Translations under genes and position numbers: made by a program
NCBI RefSeq assembly: GCF_004307995.1
Contig: NZ_SIRE01000006.1
Location: forward strand, 124,001 to 188,000
Direction: 5' to 3'
Length of the DNA: 64,000 bases
From: Paenibacillus thalictri
GTDB taxonomy: Bacteria; Bacillota; Bacilli; Paenibacillales; NBRC-103111
Shown here: one piece after another, positions 26,179-35,700 of the stretch
Position numbering within the stretch: the stretch's first letter is position 1
How the letters are laid out: every line of letters begins with the position of its first letter
Notes under the pieces: model-generated
Seen by the model: the letters and a program-made list of their open reading frames with translations, nothing else
Database searches by the model: none
What the model was told of the DNA's origin: nothing

Positions 26179-26256
26179 GGTGATTTCGGTCCCTTCGATG
26201 TTAAGTCCTTAACACATTCCACATCGAAACCGAATTTCCTGCTTGTGGCAATTGGT

Positions 26257-26493
26257 TTATTCGCCGTACCAATAAAACAACTTCAGCCTGGCCTTCATCG
26301 ATCCGGTGTCCGAAATCGAGACATGCTGGTGCTGAAATGCTTTGACAGCGCGCCCTGCAGGTTCTTTGTATTTTTGCGTAGGTTCGATCCAAGCGGTAAT
26401 CATCATAAAAATATGATAAAGCACAAATGTAAGTAGACTGAACATAAATATAAATTTAATCCGGTCAATCCATTTGCGAATGTATAAGACCAT
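26257..26493 (-). CDS. DUF4227 family protein (YqzK-like)
   Basis: A 78-residue protein with one membrane segment (FIFMFSLLTFVLYHIFMMIT) and the conserved end MKARLKLFYWYGE. Homologues lie between fur and xerD in Bacillus (yqzK), the same neighbourhood. The ATG at 26493 follows GAGGTACAGGCT. Function is unknown. Confidence 0.85.
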   Translation of the reverse strand: MVLYIRKWIDRIKFIFMFSLLTFVLYHIFMMITAWIEPTQKYKEPAGRAVKAFQHQHVSISDTGSMKARLKLFYWYGE

Positions 26494-26555
26494 AGCCTGT
26501 ACCTCGCTTTCTATAGACAGGTTATGAGCCAATACTTCGTTTTATGAATATTTCA

Positions 26556-26894
26556 TTAGGAATAACTGTATTCGGAAGGATAATATTCGAGCTTGGATGC
26601 GGCACGAAGGATCAGCTTGCCCGAGCTCTCCTCATAAGCAACTTTGCCCTCATTGACATAATACCACGTCTTTTTTGTGCCGCGGCTGGCTGTTTTCTCG
26701 AAAACAAATACGTTTAATTCATGTCTCAAACGCAGAACTTCAGCGATCTTATCGCTGTGTGGAACCGCCGCCGCAATGATCCAGCCGCCATCTTCTTGAA
26801 GGGTCACTTCGAAATGCAGCCCTTCCGCGATGGAATCAACAAACGTTCTGCCGCCCACCGCATGTTTGACAAGCAATTGAGTCTTGTGTTCCAT
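26556..26894 (-). CDS. Hypothetical protein
   Basis: A 112-residue soluble protein, MEHKTQLLVKHAVGGRTFVD..., with alternating hydrophobic and charged residues suggesting a beta-rich fold, and a C-terminus rich in tyrosine and serine (KLEYYPSEYSYS). There is no signal peptide, cysteine motif or catalytic signature. It follows the pirin gene by 17 bases, so it may share its transcript. I do not recognise the family. Confidence 0.72.
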   Translation of the reverse strand: MEHKTQLLVKHAVGGRTFVDSIAEGLHFEVTLQEDGGWIIAAAVPHSDKIAEVLRLRHELNVFVFEKTASRGTKKTWYYVNEGKVAYEESSGKLILRAASKLEYYPSEYSYS

Positions 26895-26911
26895 GGCCCA
26901 TGTCCCCTTTC

Positions 26912-27619
26912 TTAAGGCAGATCGATCAGCATAAAAAAGCTGTCGGTTTGCGCGGTCAGCTCCAAACGTTCCGTATCGGTTATTCTGGCAGCGTCTCTGG
27001 TTGCAAGCTGCACCCGTTCTTCTCCAGCTGCTTCAAGCTTACCTTCGATGACGAACAAATACATCCGCCGCCCCTTTGGCTGTGTGAAGCTCAGCGTCTC
27101 TAACGCTTCCAGCTTGCTTAAATAAATCGTCAGATCCTGGTGGATCCGTGCGGCTCCGTGAACCGGCTCCCGGGACACCACAGGCAGCAGGCGGCCTTCC
27201 AGCTGGCTTGTGTCGAAGCGGGACGCTTCATAGCTTGGTTCAAGCCCTCGCTTTTCGGGCATAAACCACAATTGCAGCAGATTCAACTCTTCGGTCTCGG
27301 AAGGATTGCCCTCCGTATGTACGACGCCGCTGCCGGCGGACATCCGCTGCACTTCGCCAAACCCCGTAACTACCGAATGGCCTAGATTGTCTTCATGCTT
27401 CAGCTTCCCGTACAGCACAATCGAGACGATTTCCATATCGTTGTGCGGATGGGCTCCAAAACCGCGGCCAGCGGCGATAACATCGTCGTTAAATACCCGC
27501 AGAGGGCCGAACTCTGTGTTGTCTTGATCGTAATAGCCGCCGAACGACAGGCCGAAGCTTCCGCGCAGCCAGCCTTGATCGTGAGAGAAGCGGGACGCGG
27601 CGGGATATAGTTGTATCAT
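26912..27619 (-). CDS. Pirin family protein
   Basis: A 235-residue bicupin protein. The N-terminal metal-binding cupin shows GFGAHPHNDMEIVSIVLYGK and HEDNLGHSVV with HxH...H, and RMSAGSGVVHTEGN follows, as in YhhW-type pirins, some of which have quercetin dioxygenase activity. The ATG at 27619 has GGAGTG 7 bases upstream. It follows ald on the same strand. A physiological substrate cannot be told from sequence. Confidence 0.9.
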   Translation of the reverse strand: MIQLYPAASRFSHDQGWLRGSFGLSFGGYYDQDNTEFGPLRVFNDDVIAAGRGFGAHPHNDMEIVSIVLYGKLKHEDNLGHSVVTGFGEVQRMSAGSGVVHTEGNPSETEELNLLQLWFMPEKRGLEPSYEASRFDTSQLEGRLLPVVSREPVHGAARIHQDLTIYLSKLEALETLSFTQPKGRRMYLFVIEGKLEAAGEERVQLATRDAARITDTERLELTAQTDSFFMLIDLP

Positions 27620-27755
27620 CGTTATCACTCCAATCGGATCCATTTAGTGCTTACCCTTTGATAGTATCATAGGTTTCGTAAGGCAACAAACAATAAATAA
27701 CCGGACAAACCTGCAAAGACTAAAGCCCCTGCGTAACGATTCGTCCGGTTTTCTT

Positions 27756-28874
27756 CTAAAGCAGCTCTGCAAGTGTCGTATAAGCAAAACCAAGCGATCC
27801 CGCCACGGCGGAATGTGTCACGTATCCCTTATACGTATTGACGCCCAGCTGCAGCGGCGCGTTGTCCTTCAGCGCCCTCTCCAGCCCTTTGTTAGCCAGC
27901 TCCACAGCGTACGAAACCGTCACATTGGTAAGCGCGAGCGTAGAGGTGCGCGGTACGGCCCCCGGCATATTGGCCACCGCATAATGAATAACCCCGTGTT
28001 TTACGTAGGTCGGATCGCTGTGCGTCGTCGCCCTGTCGATTGTTTCGATTGTTCCTCCCTGATCAACCGCAACATCAACGATGACCGAACCCGGTTTCAT
28101 CGTTTGCACCATAGACTCGGACACCAGCTTAGGAGCGCGGGCCCCCGGTATAAGTACGGCGCCGATCAGCAGATCGGCCTTTTGGACGGCGGAAGCGATA
28201 TTGTACGGTGTAGACATCAGCGTGCGCAGCCGGCCTTGGAATACGTCATCCAAGTAACGCATCCGTTCGCCGCTGCGTTCGATCACCACGACGTTTGCGC
28301 CCAGCCCAAGCGCCATCTTGGCCGCATTGGTTCCGACGATGCCTCCGCCTAACACGATGACATCAGCGGGCGGCACTCCGGGTACCCCGCCAAGCAGAAT
28401 CCCCCTGCCCCCGTAAAACTTCTCCAAAAACTGCGCGCCTACCTGTACGGACATACGGCCCGCCACTTCACTCATCGGCGTAAGCAGCGGCAGCGAACCG
28501 CCCGGCAGCTGGATTGTTTCATACGCGATTGCAGTCACCTTTCGCTCCACCAAGTGGCGAGTTAATTCGGCAGCCGCCGCCAAATGAAGGTACGTAAACA
28601 ACACAAGCCCTTCGCGAAAATAAGCGAATTCTTCGGCCAGCGGCTCCTTCACCTTCATCACCATATCGGCCGAAGCCCATACGTTGGCGGCATGCTTCAC
28701 AATCTCCGCGCCGGCTTTGGCATAATCGGCGTCGGTAAAACCGCTGCCTTCCCCGGCCCCCGCTTCAACCAGCACGCGATGTCCGCCGGACAACAGCATA
28801 CCGGCTCCGCCGGGTGTCAGCGCCACCCTGTTTTCGTTGTTTTTAAGCTCTTTTGGCACCCCGATAATCATCAT
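27756..28874 (-). CDS. ald: Alanine dehydrogenase
   Basis: A 372-residue NAD-dependent enzyme interconverting L-alanine and pyruvate. It has [20 protein letters not shown], the substrate lysine and histidine in MVMKVKEP and FTYLHLAA, and a Rossmann glycine cluster [19 protein letters not shown]. The ATG at 28874 follows GAGGGAG. In Bacillus the enzyme supports alanine use during sporulation and germination. It lies downstream of fur. Confidence 0.96.
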   Translation of the reverse strand: MMIIGVPKELKNNENRVALTPGGAGMLLSGGHRVLVEAGAGEGSGFTDADYAKAGAEIVKHAANVWASADMVMKVKEPLAEEFAYFREGLVLFTYLHLAAAAELTRHLVERKVTAIAYETIQLPGGSLPLLTPMSEVAGRMSVQVGAQFLEKFYGGRGILLGGVPGVPPADVIVLGGGIVGTNAAKMALGLGANVVVIERSGERMRYLDDVFQGRLRTLMSTPYNIASAVQKADLLIGAVLIPGARAPKLVSESMVQTMKPGSVIVDVAVDQGGTIETIDRATTHSDPTYVKHGVIHYAVANMPGAVPRTSTLALTNVTVSYAVELANKGLERALKDNAPLQLGVNTYKGYVTHSAVAGSLGFAYTTLAELL

Positions 28875-28942
28875 CTCAACTCCCTCGTTACTTGCAGGGT
28901 ATGCGATTATTATGTGCCTGTGCCGACCGATTATGTGCAAAT

Positions 28943-28980
28943 TAAAAAGCCTTCCGGCGGGTTTCCCGTCGAAGGCTTAT
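28943..28980 (-). terminator. Rho-independent terminator after fur
   Basis: On the minus strand GCCTTCGACGGG pairs with CCCGCCGGAAGGC around AAA, followed by TTTTT, 28 bases after the fur stop. Confidence 0.92.
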
Positions 28981-29007
28981 CAGCAGCAATGGAATCGTTA
29001 TTGCATG

Positions 29008-29463
29008 TTATTCGCTATTGTTTTTGTCGGTGCACCGGTGGCAAATCCCTTGGAAATCAAGCCGGTGATCCAGCACCCGGAAGCGGAATTCCTTCTCCAC
29101 CCGGTCTTCAAGCGGTGTAAGCCAATCCTCCAATATCTCGTCAACGGCTCCGCACTGTACGCAAATGAGATGATGATGATGATGGCGAGTATTGTCATTG
29201 CGCAAGTCATAACGGGCAACCCCGTCGCCAAAATTCATTTTTTCCACAACGTGAAGCTCACTGAGCAATTCTAAGGTTCGATATACGGTAGCAAGCCCGA
29301 TTTCAGGAGCCTTGTCTTTGACGAGCATAAATACATCTTCGGCGCTCAGATGATCCTCTTCGTTCTCAAGTAACACACGAACAGTCGCTTCGCGTTGGGG
29401 GGTCAACTTGTAGCCTTGGGATTGCAATTGCTGCTTGATCTTATCGATTTTAGATTCTTCCAT
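29008..29463 (-). CDS. fur: Ferric uptake regulator Fur
   Basis: A 151-residue Fur-family repressor. The winged helix contains YKLTPQREATVRVLLENEED and GLATVYRTLELLSEL; the regulatory metal histidines are in RHHHHHLICVQCG; and two zinc pairs are C101/C104 and C141/C144. The sequence resembles B. subtilis Fur rather than PerR or Zur, and the xerD/DUF4227/spoIIM neighbourhood agrees. The ATG at 29463 follows GGGGGAGGAAC. It probably controls the efe operon encoded at 40-45 kb. Confidence 0.94.
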   Translation of the reverse strand: MEESKIDKIKQQLQSQGYKLTPQREATVRVLLENEEDHLSAEDVFMLVKDKAPEIGLATVYRTLELLSELHVVEKMNFGDGVARYDLRNDNTRHHHHHLICVQCGAVDEILEDWLTPLEDRVEKEFRFRVLDHRLDFQGICHRCTDKNNSE

Positions 29464-29635
29464 GTTCCTCCCCCTACCCAACCAGCCTTCACTACATACG
29501 TTCGTACCTCTACCCATTATAGGGGGGATATAAGCAGAAAGTCAAACGTTTGATTGTATATATTTGCTGAACAAAGCTCTTAGAGTCTGTCCGGCAAATG
29601 GATTTACGTGAAGGTTATCTTCGTCCCGCTGACGC

Positions 29636-30277
29636 CTACGAGGCCAAAGAAACAAGCGCCGGCGTGACCCATTTCATCATTACGGGGGATACGTACGTCT
29701 CGAAGAGCGAGATGCCGAACAGCACCGCGCCAAGCGACAATACCGTCGCCGTATATCGGACCAGTTGCCCGGAAATAGCCCCTTTCCGCTGCATAAACCG
29801 ATTTTTTACCAAGTAGATCGAAAAGGCCATCGCCGTTACGCTGGAGATGACGATAACCGGTATGACGACAATGTTTTGCGGGACCACAGCGACCAGAGCA
29901 AACATCATCCCTTTCCATGAAAGCTGCTGCGCCAAATAGCCGACCGTGAAACCGACAAGCACGCCTTTTAAAAAATCAAGGATAAGAATCAGCGGCAGTC
30001 CGATCACCGATAAACCCAAAATCCATATGATCAGCACCCACTTGATATGCATGGCAAACGATTGCTGCAGCGATGCCTGAGCGTCGCCAAGCGCGTTCTG
30101 ATCCACGGTTAGAAAAAAATTGCCGAGATAGCGGGTCAACTCCTGTTTTTGCTCCAACGTGAGCGCATTCACCATGACCGCGCCGAAAATGACGCCGGTA
30201 ACAAGAATCACCGCCACAAAAATATACAGCGATACATGCTCTTTCATATAAAGAGCCAGCTTTGCGTTTTTGTTCAT
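29636..30277 (-). CDS. spoIIM: Stage II sporulation protein M
   Basis: A 213-residue membrane protein with five or six helices and the conserved ILDFLKGVLVGFTVGYLAQQ and VAVVPQNIVVIPVIVISSV. SpoIIM forms the DMP complex with SpoIID and SpoIIP that drives engulfment in the mother cell. An AGGAGG stands before the ATG at 30277. It lies between fur and nudF/endoQ genes, as in Bacillus, though the cid genes and lhr are inserted here. Confidence 0.94.
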   Translation of the reverse strand: MNKNAKLALYMKEHVSLYIFVAVILVTGVIFGAVMVNALTLEQKQELTRYLGNFFLTVDQNALGDAQASLQQSFAMHIKWVLIIWILGLSVIGLPLILILDFLKGVLVGFTVGYLAQQLSWKGMMFALVAVVPQNIVVIPVIVISSVTAMAFSIYLVKNRFMQRKGAISGQLVRYTATVLSLGAVLFGISLFETYVSPVMMKWVTPALVSLAS

Positions 30278-30490
30278 AGGGAGTACCTCCTGAAATTTCC
30301 ATGCAGCGTTTTTTTTCAGCAGTCTCAATGATTTTTCTGAGCGGGTTTACTGGAACCCATGCCATTTAGACAAGACGAAGCTGTGCCTCATCCGAGCGTG
30401 CCGACAGCAAAGCGCCCGCTTGTCCGGTTCATTAAATCATATGAAAATAAGGTACTCTCTATGACAACTATTTGATTTGATAGCAAGGAG

Positions 30491-31162
30491 TTACATCACG
30501 AAAAGCGGCATGCAGAGCAGCGTGATAAAAGCCGACAAAATCATGCAGATCGTAGAGATCGCACCGGATAAGCCGCTCAGTTCAAAAGCTTTGTATGTGC
30601 CCGCCGTATGGGCGCTGGTTCCCATCATCACCCCTTGGGCGATCTCGCTGCGAATGTGCAGCTTGCGAATCATAACCGGACCGACCGACATGCCAAGCAG
30701 TCCCGTCAGAAGCACAATGACTGCGGTGACGGAGGAAATGCCGCCGATACGGTCGGATACCGCAATCGCAATCGGCGTTGTTGTCGAACGGAGCAGCAGC
30801 CCGGCAACAAGCGGTTTGCTTAAATGAAACAAGTGGGCGATGCCCAGCGCCGTCAGAAATCCGGCACCCGAACCGGCCGCGACGGCCGTTACGATTTCAA
30901 GCGCATGTTTTTTCAGCATGCTGAAATTTTTGTACAGCGGCACCGCCAATGCCAGTGTCGCCGGGCCGATCATGCCGGTCAGCCAGCGCCCCCCTTCATT
31001 GTAGGTATCAAACGAAATGTGCCCAAACGCCAAGATGCAAATAATGACGACAGGCACGATGAGCAGCGGCGATAAGACAAACAGCTTTTTCCAGCGGTAC
31101 ACCCGCTTAACGGTCCAATAAATCAGCACGGTTAACACAATATAAGCAGCGGCGGAAATCAT
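30491..31162 (-). CDS. cidB: LrgB/CidB family membrane protein
   Basis: A 223-residue protein with about six helices. LrgB landmarks are LLRSTTTPIAIAVSDRIGGI and MMGTSAHTAGTYKAFEL. The family acts with the holin-like LrgA/CidA in murein hydrolase control and, in Bacillus, in pyruvate or glycolate movement. The start ATG overlaps the cidA stop by 4 bases. The open frame extends far upstream in cidA's antisense-like frame, but only the part from 31162 matches LrgB. Confidence 0.9.
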   Translation of the reverse strand: MISAAAYIVLTVLIYWTVKRVYRWKKLFVLSPLLIVPVVIICILAFGHISFDTYNEGGRWLTGMIGPATLALAVPLYKNFSMLKKHALEIVTAVAAGSGAGFLTALGIAHLFHLSKPLVAGLLLRSTTTPIAIAVSDRIGGISSVTAVIVLLTGLLGMSVGPVMIRKLHIRSEIAQGVMMGTSAHTAGTYKAFELSGLSGAISTICMILSAFITLLCMPLFVM

Positions 31163-31539
31163 CTTTCGATTCGCTCCTTCCGGTTGTCCATTCGCTGTGC
31201 CAGCATGCCTCCGGTCACCATTACCGCCAGCGTACTGAGCATTAAGACCAAGACAATGCCGATACCGTTCTCCAGCATTAAATCCTTGAATTGGATAATC
31301 CCTGCGGCAGCGGGAATAAAAAACAGCAGCATTTCCGCAATCAGCCAGTTGGCGCCTTTTTCGATCCAGCGCAACTTCAGTATGCCGAGTTTGAGCAGCA
31401 CAAACAGCAGCGCGAGCCCGATAATACTTGCGGGAACGGGAACATGCAGCGCGTTCACGGCCGCATCCAGCAGCACATACAGGGCGTAGATAAAAATGAC
31501 CTGCACCGCAGCGGCAAATCCTTTTTTCAGCACTTCCAT
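31159..31539 (-). CDS. cidA: CidA/LrgA family holin-like protein
   Basis: A 126-residue membrane protein with four helices and the CidA signature VPASIIGLALLFVLLKLGIL followed by WIEKGANWLIAEMLLFFIPA. It is paired and translationally coupled with cidB. The ATG at 31539 is preceded by AGAAGG. The divergent LysR gene points to the Cid rather than the Lrg type. Confidence 0.9.
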   Translation of the reverse strand: MEVLKKGFAAAVQVIFIYALYVLLDAAVNALHVPVPASIIGLALLFVLLKLGILKLRWIEKGANWLIAEMLLFFIPAAAGIIQFKDLMLENGIGIVLVLMLSTLAVMVTGGMLAQRMDNRKERIER

Positions 31540-31606
31540 CGCCGTATGCCTTCTTTCCAAACATTTGAATGAAAAAAGTATACTGCGGTTGTTTTCATAG
31601 GTAAAA

Positions 31607-31616
31607 TACATATGTA
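31607..31616. promoter_or_regulatory. Possible regulatory palindrome between cidA and cidR
   Basis: TACATATGTA is a perfect 10-base palindrome in the 116-base divergent intergenic region, a plausible LysR-type site because these regulators usually bind between the divergent genes. The evidence is position and symmetry only. Confidence 0.3.
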
Positions 31617-31655
31617 GCATGTCAGTTATTCGATTTGTGAATGGGAGAGAACGAA

Positions 31656-32552
31656 GTGGATATTCGGCATCTTCAATATGTGATCGAAGTGGCTATGACT
31701 GGAAGTTTTACGAAAGCGGCGGAATCGCTGCATATCAGTCAGCCGACGATCAGCAAAGCGGTGAAAGAAATCGAAGATGAGCTTGGCGTCATTTTATTTG
31801 ACCGCACCGGCAAAAAAGCCGAGCTGACCAGCGAGGGGTACCGGATCGTCAGCCAAGCCAGAGATATTGTAGGTTCCTTCAACAGCCTGACTTCCGAAGT
31901 AAACCAGGCCGCGCATTTGCATAAAGGAAAACTGCGGATCGGTTTGCCGCCGATGGCGGGGGCCGGATTTTTCCCTGAATTGATCGGCAAATTTCATGAG
32001 CAATATCCGGGCATCATGCTGGAGCTTGTGGAATATGGAGCCAAAAGGCTGGCTGCCGACATCGAAAGCGGTGCCCTTGACTTTGGCGCCGTGCTGCTGC
32101 CGGTCAATCGCGATTTGTACCATTCCATCCTGATCGCGGAAGAACGGCTGATGTTGATCGTACACCCGGAACATCCGTTGGCCTCCCGCGCAGAGGTGCC
32201 CATGGAAGAGCTTTCCGAGGAGTCGTTTATTTTATTCCGCGAAGATTTTGCTTTAAATGAACGGATTCCCGCCGCATGCATCAGCGCGGGCTTTCAGCCG
32301 CGCATCGTATGTGAAAGCTCGCAGTGGGATTTGATCGGCAGTCTGGTGGGGGTCAAGCTGGGCATATCTTTAATGCCTGAGCATATTTGCAAAAAAATGA
32401 ATCCGGCGGCCGTGACTTCCGTACCGTTGGTGAACCCGATTATTCCTTGGCGGCTTGGCTTCATCTGGCGCAAGGACCGATATTTATCGTTTGCCGCCAA
32501 GGAATGGATTCGTTTCCTGCAATCCAAATATGCGGGGAAAGCGGACATCTGA
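31656..32552 (+). CDS. cidR: LysR-family regulator, CidR-like
   Basis: A 298-residue LysR transcription factor. The winged helix is at the start (IRHLQYVIEVAMTGSFTKAA, SLHISQPTISKAVKEIEDEL), followed by a two-lobed effector domain. It is transcribed divergently from cidAB, as CidR is in Staphylococcus and Bacillus, where it activates in response to acetate or overflow metabolism. A GTG at 31656 is chosen because GGGAGAG lies 6 bases upstream and it gives the family start MDIRHLQYV. Confidence 0.88.
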   Translation: MDIRHLQYVIEVAMTGSFTKAAESLHISQPTISKAVKEIEDELGVILFDRTGKKAELTSEGYRIVSQARDIVGSFNSLTSEVNQAAHLHKGKLRIGLPPMAGAGFFPELIGKFHEQYPGIMLELVEYGAKRLAADIESGALDFGAVLLPVNRDLYHSILIAEERLMLIVHPEHPLASRAEVPMEELSEESFILFREDFALNERIPAACISAGFQPRIVCESSQWDLIGSLVGVKLGISLMPEHICKKMNPAAVTSVPLVNPIIPWRLGFIWRKDRYLSFAAKEWIRFLQSKYAGKADI

Positions 32553-32601
32553 GTGTACCGCAGGAGATGATGCAAAAAGAAGCGGCCGTGTGAACAGCAT
32601 A

Positions 32602-32738
32602 GGCGGCTGCGCGGTTCAGCGATTAGGACGACGGCCGCATTGCACTGGCAACTGCGCGGGATGCCGGTTAGGACCGCTGCTGGATCGGCACGGGCAACTG
32701 CACGGTATGCCGGTTAGGACGGCGGCCGCATCGGTTCG
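32602..32738. repeat. Three imperfect 45-46 base tandem repeats between cidR and lhr
   Basis: Units begin at 32602, 32647 and 32693. Units 2 and 3 share GGCAACTGC-CGG-ATGCCGGTTAGGAC nearly exactly; unit 1 is more diverged (GGCGGCTGCGCGGTTCAGCGATTAGGACGAC). The block is GC-rich and lies between the two convergent stop codons. No gene or clear terminator uses it. Confidence 0.8.
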
Positions 32739-32773
32739 GGCGGCTCCGCTTTGCATCGGCGTGCGCATGGATG

Positions 32774-35700
32774 TTACGTCTTCAGGCTGCTTGGCCAGAT
32801 GACAACGGAAGAGCGGTCCCGCTCGCCTCCGAACTGCAGCAGCCATTTGGCATCCGTTTCATGCTCCAGCTTCTGGCCGTCCCACGAATCGATCACCAGC
32901 TTTCGCAGGGAGCCCATCTGCAGCAGCGTTTTCAACATTTGTTTGAATACGGCCGGATTCCTCCACAGCTCGGAGGAGCCTCTGTTTAGCGTATAGAACC
33001 GCCGGCCGTTATTTTCGATCCACAGCACGCTGCGTCCTCCTGCGAATACGAGGTAATTGCCGGGCTTGCGGGCAAACGAAATCCCGCTTGTTTTCGGCCA
33101 ATCGATCGACACCCCATAAGGATTGGCCGGATCGGCTGCGCACAGCAGCGTGACGTTCTCGCCGGTTTCCACAACGGACTGCCTGAAGGCGGTTAACGTT
33201 TCGGGTGCGGCAAATTGCAGCGAAGCGGAGCCCTTCAGCCACAACCCACGTGTAACCATGCCCCAATGCTCGAGCTGCTTCAGCACGTCAAGCAGTTTCT
33301 CCCATGCAAAATACGGCTGTAAGGCGGCGACTTCTTTGCTCAACACGGCATGTGTTTTCAGCAGCTGGTTCACCCAGCTTAAAGCCGACTGCTCCGGAGT
33401 CACGCTGCGGTCGGCAATGGAATCCAGCGTGTACCAGCGGCCCAGCCCCGATTGGAACGGCTTGCTATTTCCTGCGGACTTGGAGCCGTGCAAACGAAGC
33501 GGGGCAAACTGGTCGTTAGACACTTTTCCGAGCCAAACCAGCTCCAGCAGCCCTTCCATCACTTGTGAGGGAGGCTGCCCCATTTCCCGGCTAAGCAAGG
33601 TGAGGAAACTCGCGCCTTTTTGCTTCAGCAGTCCGTACAGCTCGGCATGCCGCTCGACAGCCGACGACGGGTCATCCAGATGGGTCGCGTACAATTCTTT
33701 GGCTTCGGTTAAGAAAAAGGCGATTTTCCCTTCTTTTTCGCCGGGTTCTTTGCTGCCGATCCAGATGATCTCCCCGGAGGCGCACAACAAATCAAGCCAT
33801 TCTTTCCGGTAATCGCTCACACGCGACGGCAGCACAACCGACTCCCACAGCGGCAGCGGCAAAAACAAACCTTGCAGTTTTTCGAGCGCCTGCTTCAGAC
33901 CTTCCATCCCGCTCAGGCGGAAACCGGGAGCTGCATGCTGCAGCTGCTGCAAATGCAGGCAATACCGCTCGCCGTCCACGGCCGCCGTTTTTTGCCGTAC
34001 ATATTGCATCGTCTTGCGAATGATCCGGCTTGCCGCTTTGCTGCTTGTCCATAGCGGCTCGGCGCCGCCTTCGGCAAACGGGGACGGCTCAATCAAACCG
34101 TCACGCTGCCATGAATCCATCCAATTGTGCACGATCGGTTCCTCAACACCGTACGAACCGCTGAGCTGGGACGCCGTAAAATAAAGCTGCCGGTCGATGT
34201 AGCGGCGCATAATAAATGCCGCCGCTTCGGCATCGTGCGGAAAACGCGCGTAAACCGCCGTTTCGTCCGCGCAAATCCAGCGCTTTTCCCCGCCCAGCAT
34301 GAGGGATACGGCTTGATTCCGCCCGAGCAGCCGGGCAAGCAGCTCGCTGACTACATCCGGGTTGGTTCCGGTCGTGCGTGCCAGCTCGTCCTCCGACATA
34401 TCGCCTTGCCGCTTCAGCAGCTGCCACAACTCGTCATCGTCTGCGAGCGAAGTGCCTTCCGTATCTTCTAACAGCGGCTCGACCATTTTGCTCAGCTCAG
34501 CTTTGCCAAACAGCTCTCCGGCCAGCTCTCGGCTGACACTGAGCAATTGAAGCTGCACATCGTGGCTGACCGCATCCGAATCGTACAGCTGCGCAGCCGT
34601 GTAATCCATCGCAAACTGGGCGGCAAGCGGCGAAGGAAAACGGCTGTCCCGCAGCTCGATCTGCACGGCCCCGTCCGCAATATCAGCAAGCAGCAGCTTC
34701 AACTGCAAAACGTCCAAATATTCGTATAAGCAAATACGCAGCGCTTCGGCGATAAACGGGAACCCCGCGCCATGGGGCAGCGCTTCCCGCAGCAGCTCTT
34801 CGCAGCGCAAGCGCTGCTTCCAAGCCGGCATCCGCGTAAAGCTGCGGGGCAGCAGCAGCGACGTCTCCGCAAGGCGGCGGAACGCCATGCCAAACAGCGG
34901 CGATGCCGGGAGCGCTTCCTGAATGAGCCGCTCCGCTTCTTCCGCGCCGATGGCCAGCAGGCTGTACAGCCAAGCGGGTTCCCAGGCCGGCAGCACAAAT
35001 TCAATGCCATTATCTTTGGCATTGGCGTAGACCTTGTGGCCTGCAAGCGATTCAAGCCTCATTTGCAGCGCGAGCTGCCACGTCCGGTTCAGCCTGCGGC
35101 CTAGCAAGCTGTGGAACACCATATGATGCTGGCCCAACTCGTCGATGTAACGCTCGATCACGATGAGCTTATCGGTGGGGACTGCGCTTGCCGCGCGCTG
35201 CGCCTGAATCAATCCGCTTAACTGCTCCGCGGCGCGGGCGTCGAGATGATGCTCCCGCTCCAGCCAGCCGATCCGTTCGACGGCGGATTGGCGTTCCATG
35301 TTGTCGCTGAGCTGCCCGAGGAAGCGGCCCAGCTCAAGCGATAATTCATAAGAGCGTCCGGGCGCTTCGGCGCGCCAAAACGGAATTTCGCTGTAAGCAT
35401 TAGCCGTTTCCACTACGTACACTCTATCGTTTTGAATCGATTGGATTCTCCACGATGACGTGCCCAGCTGAAATACGTCGCCGATCCGGCTTTCATGAAT
35501 AAATTCCTCGTCCAGCTCGCCCAGATGCGCGCGTGTCTCGGCGTGGTGCACGGGATATGCCGTGCTTTGCGGAATCGTGCCGGCGCCCATGATCGCAGCC
35601 ATGGCGGCGCGTTTGCTGCGGCGCAGCATGCCTGCCGCGCGGTCCCATTCAATCAGCGGCCGGACGAACGGGTAGTAGCCGGCCAGCACCGTCAGTGCGG

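Noticed and set aside
31163..31564. 5' extension of the cidB frame (the open frame continues 134 codons upstream)
   Set aside because: The extension is in another frame of cidA and does not resemble LrgB; the true start is ATG 31162, overlapping the cidA stop.
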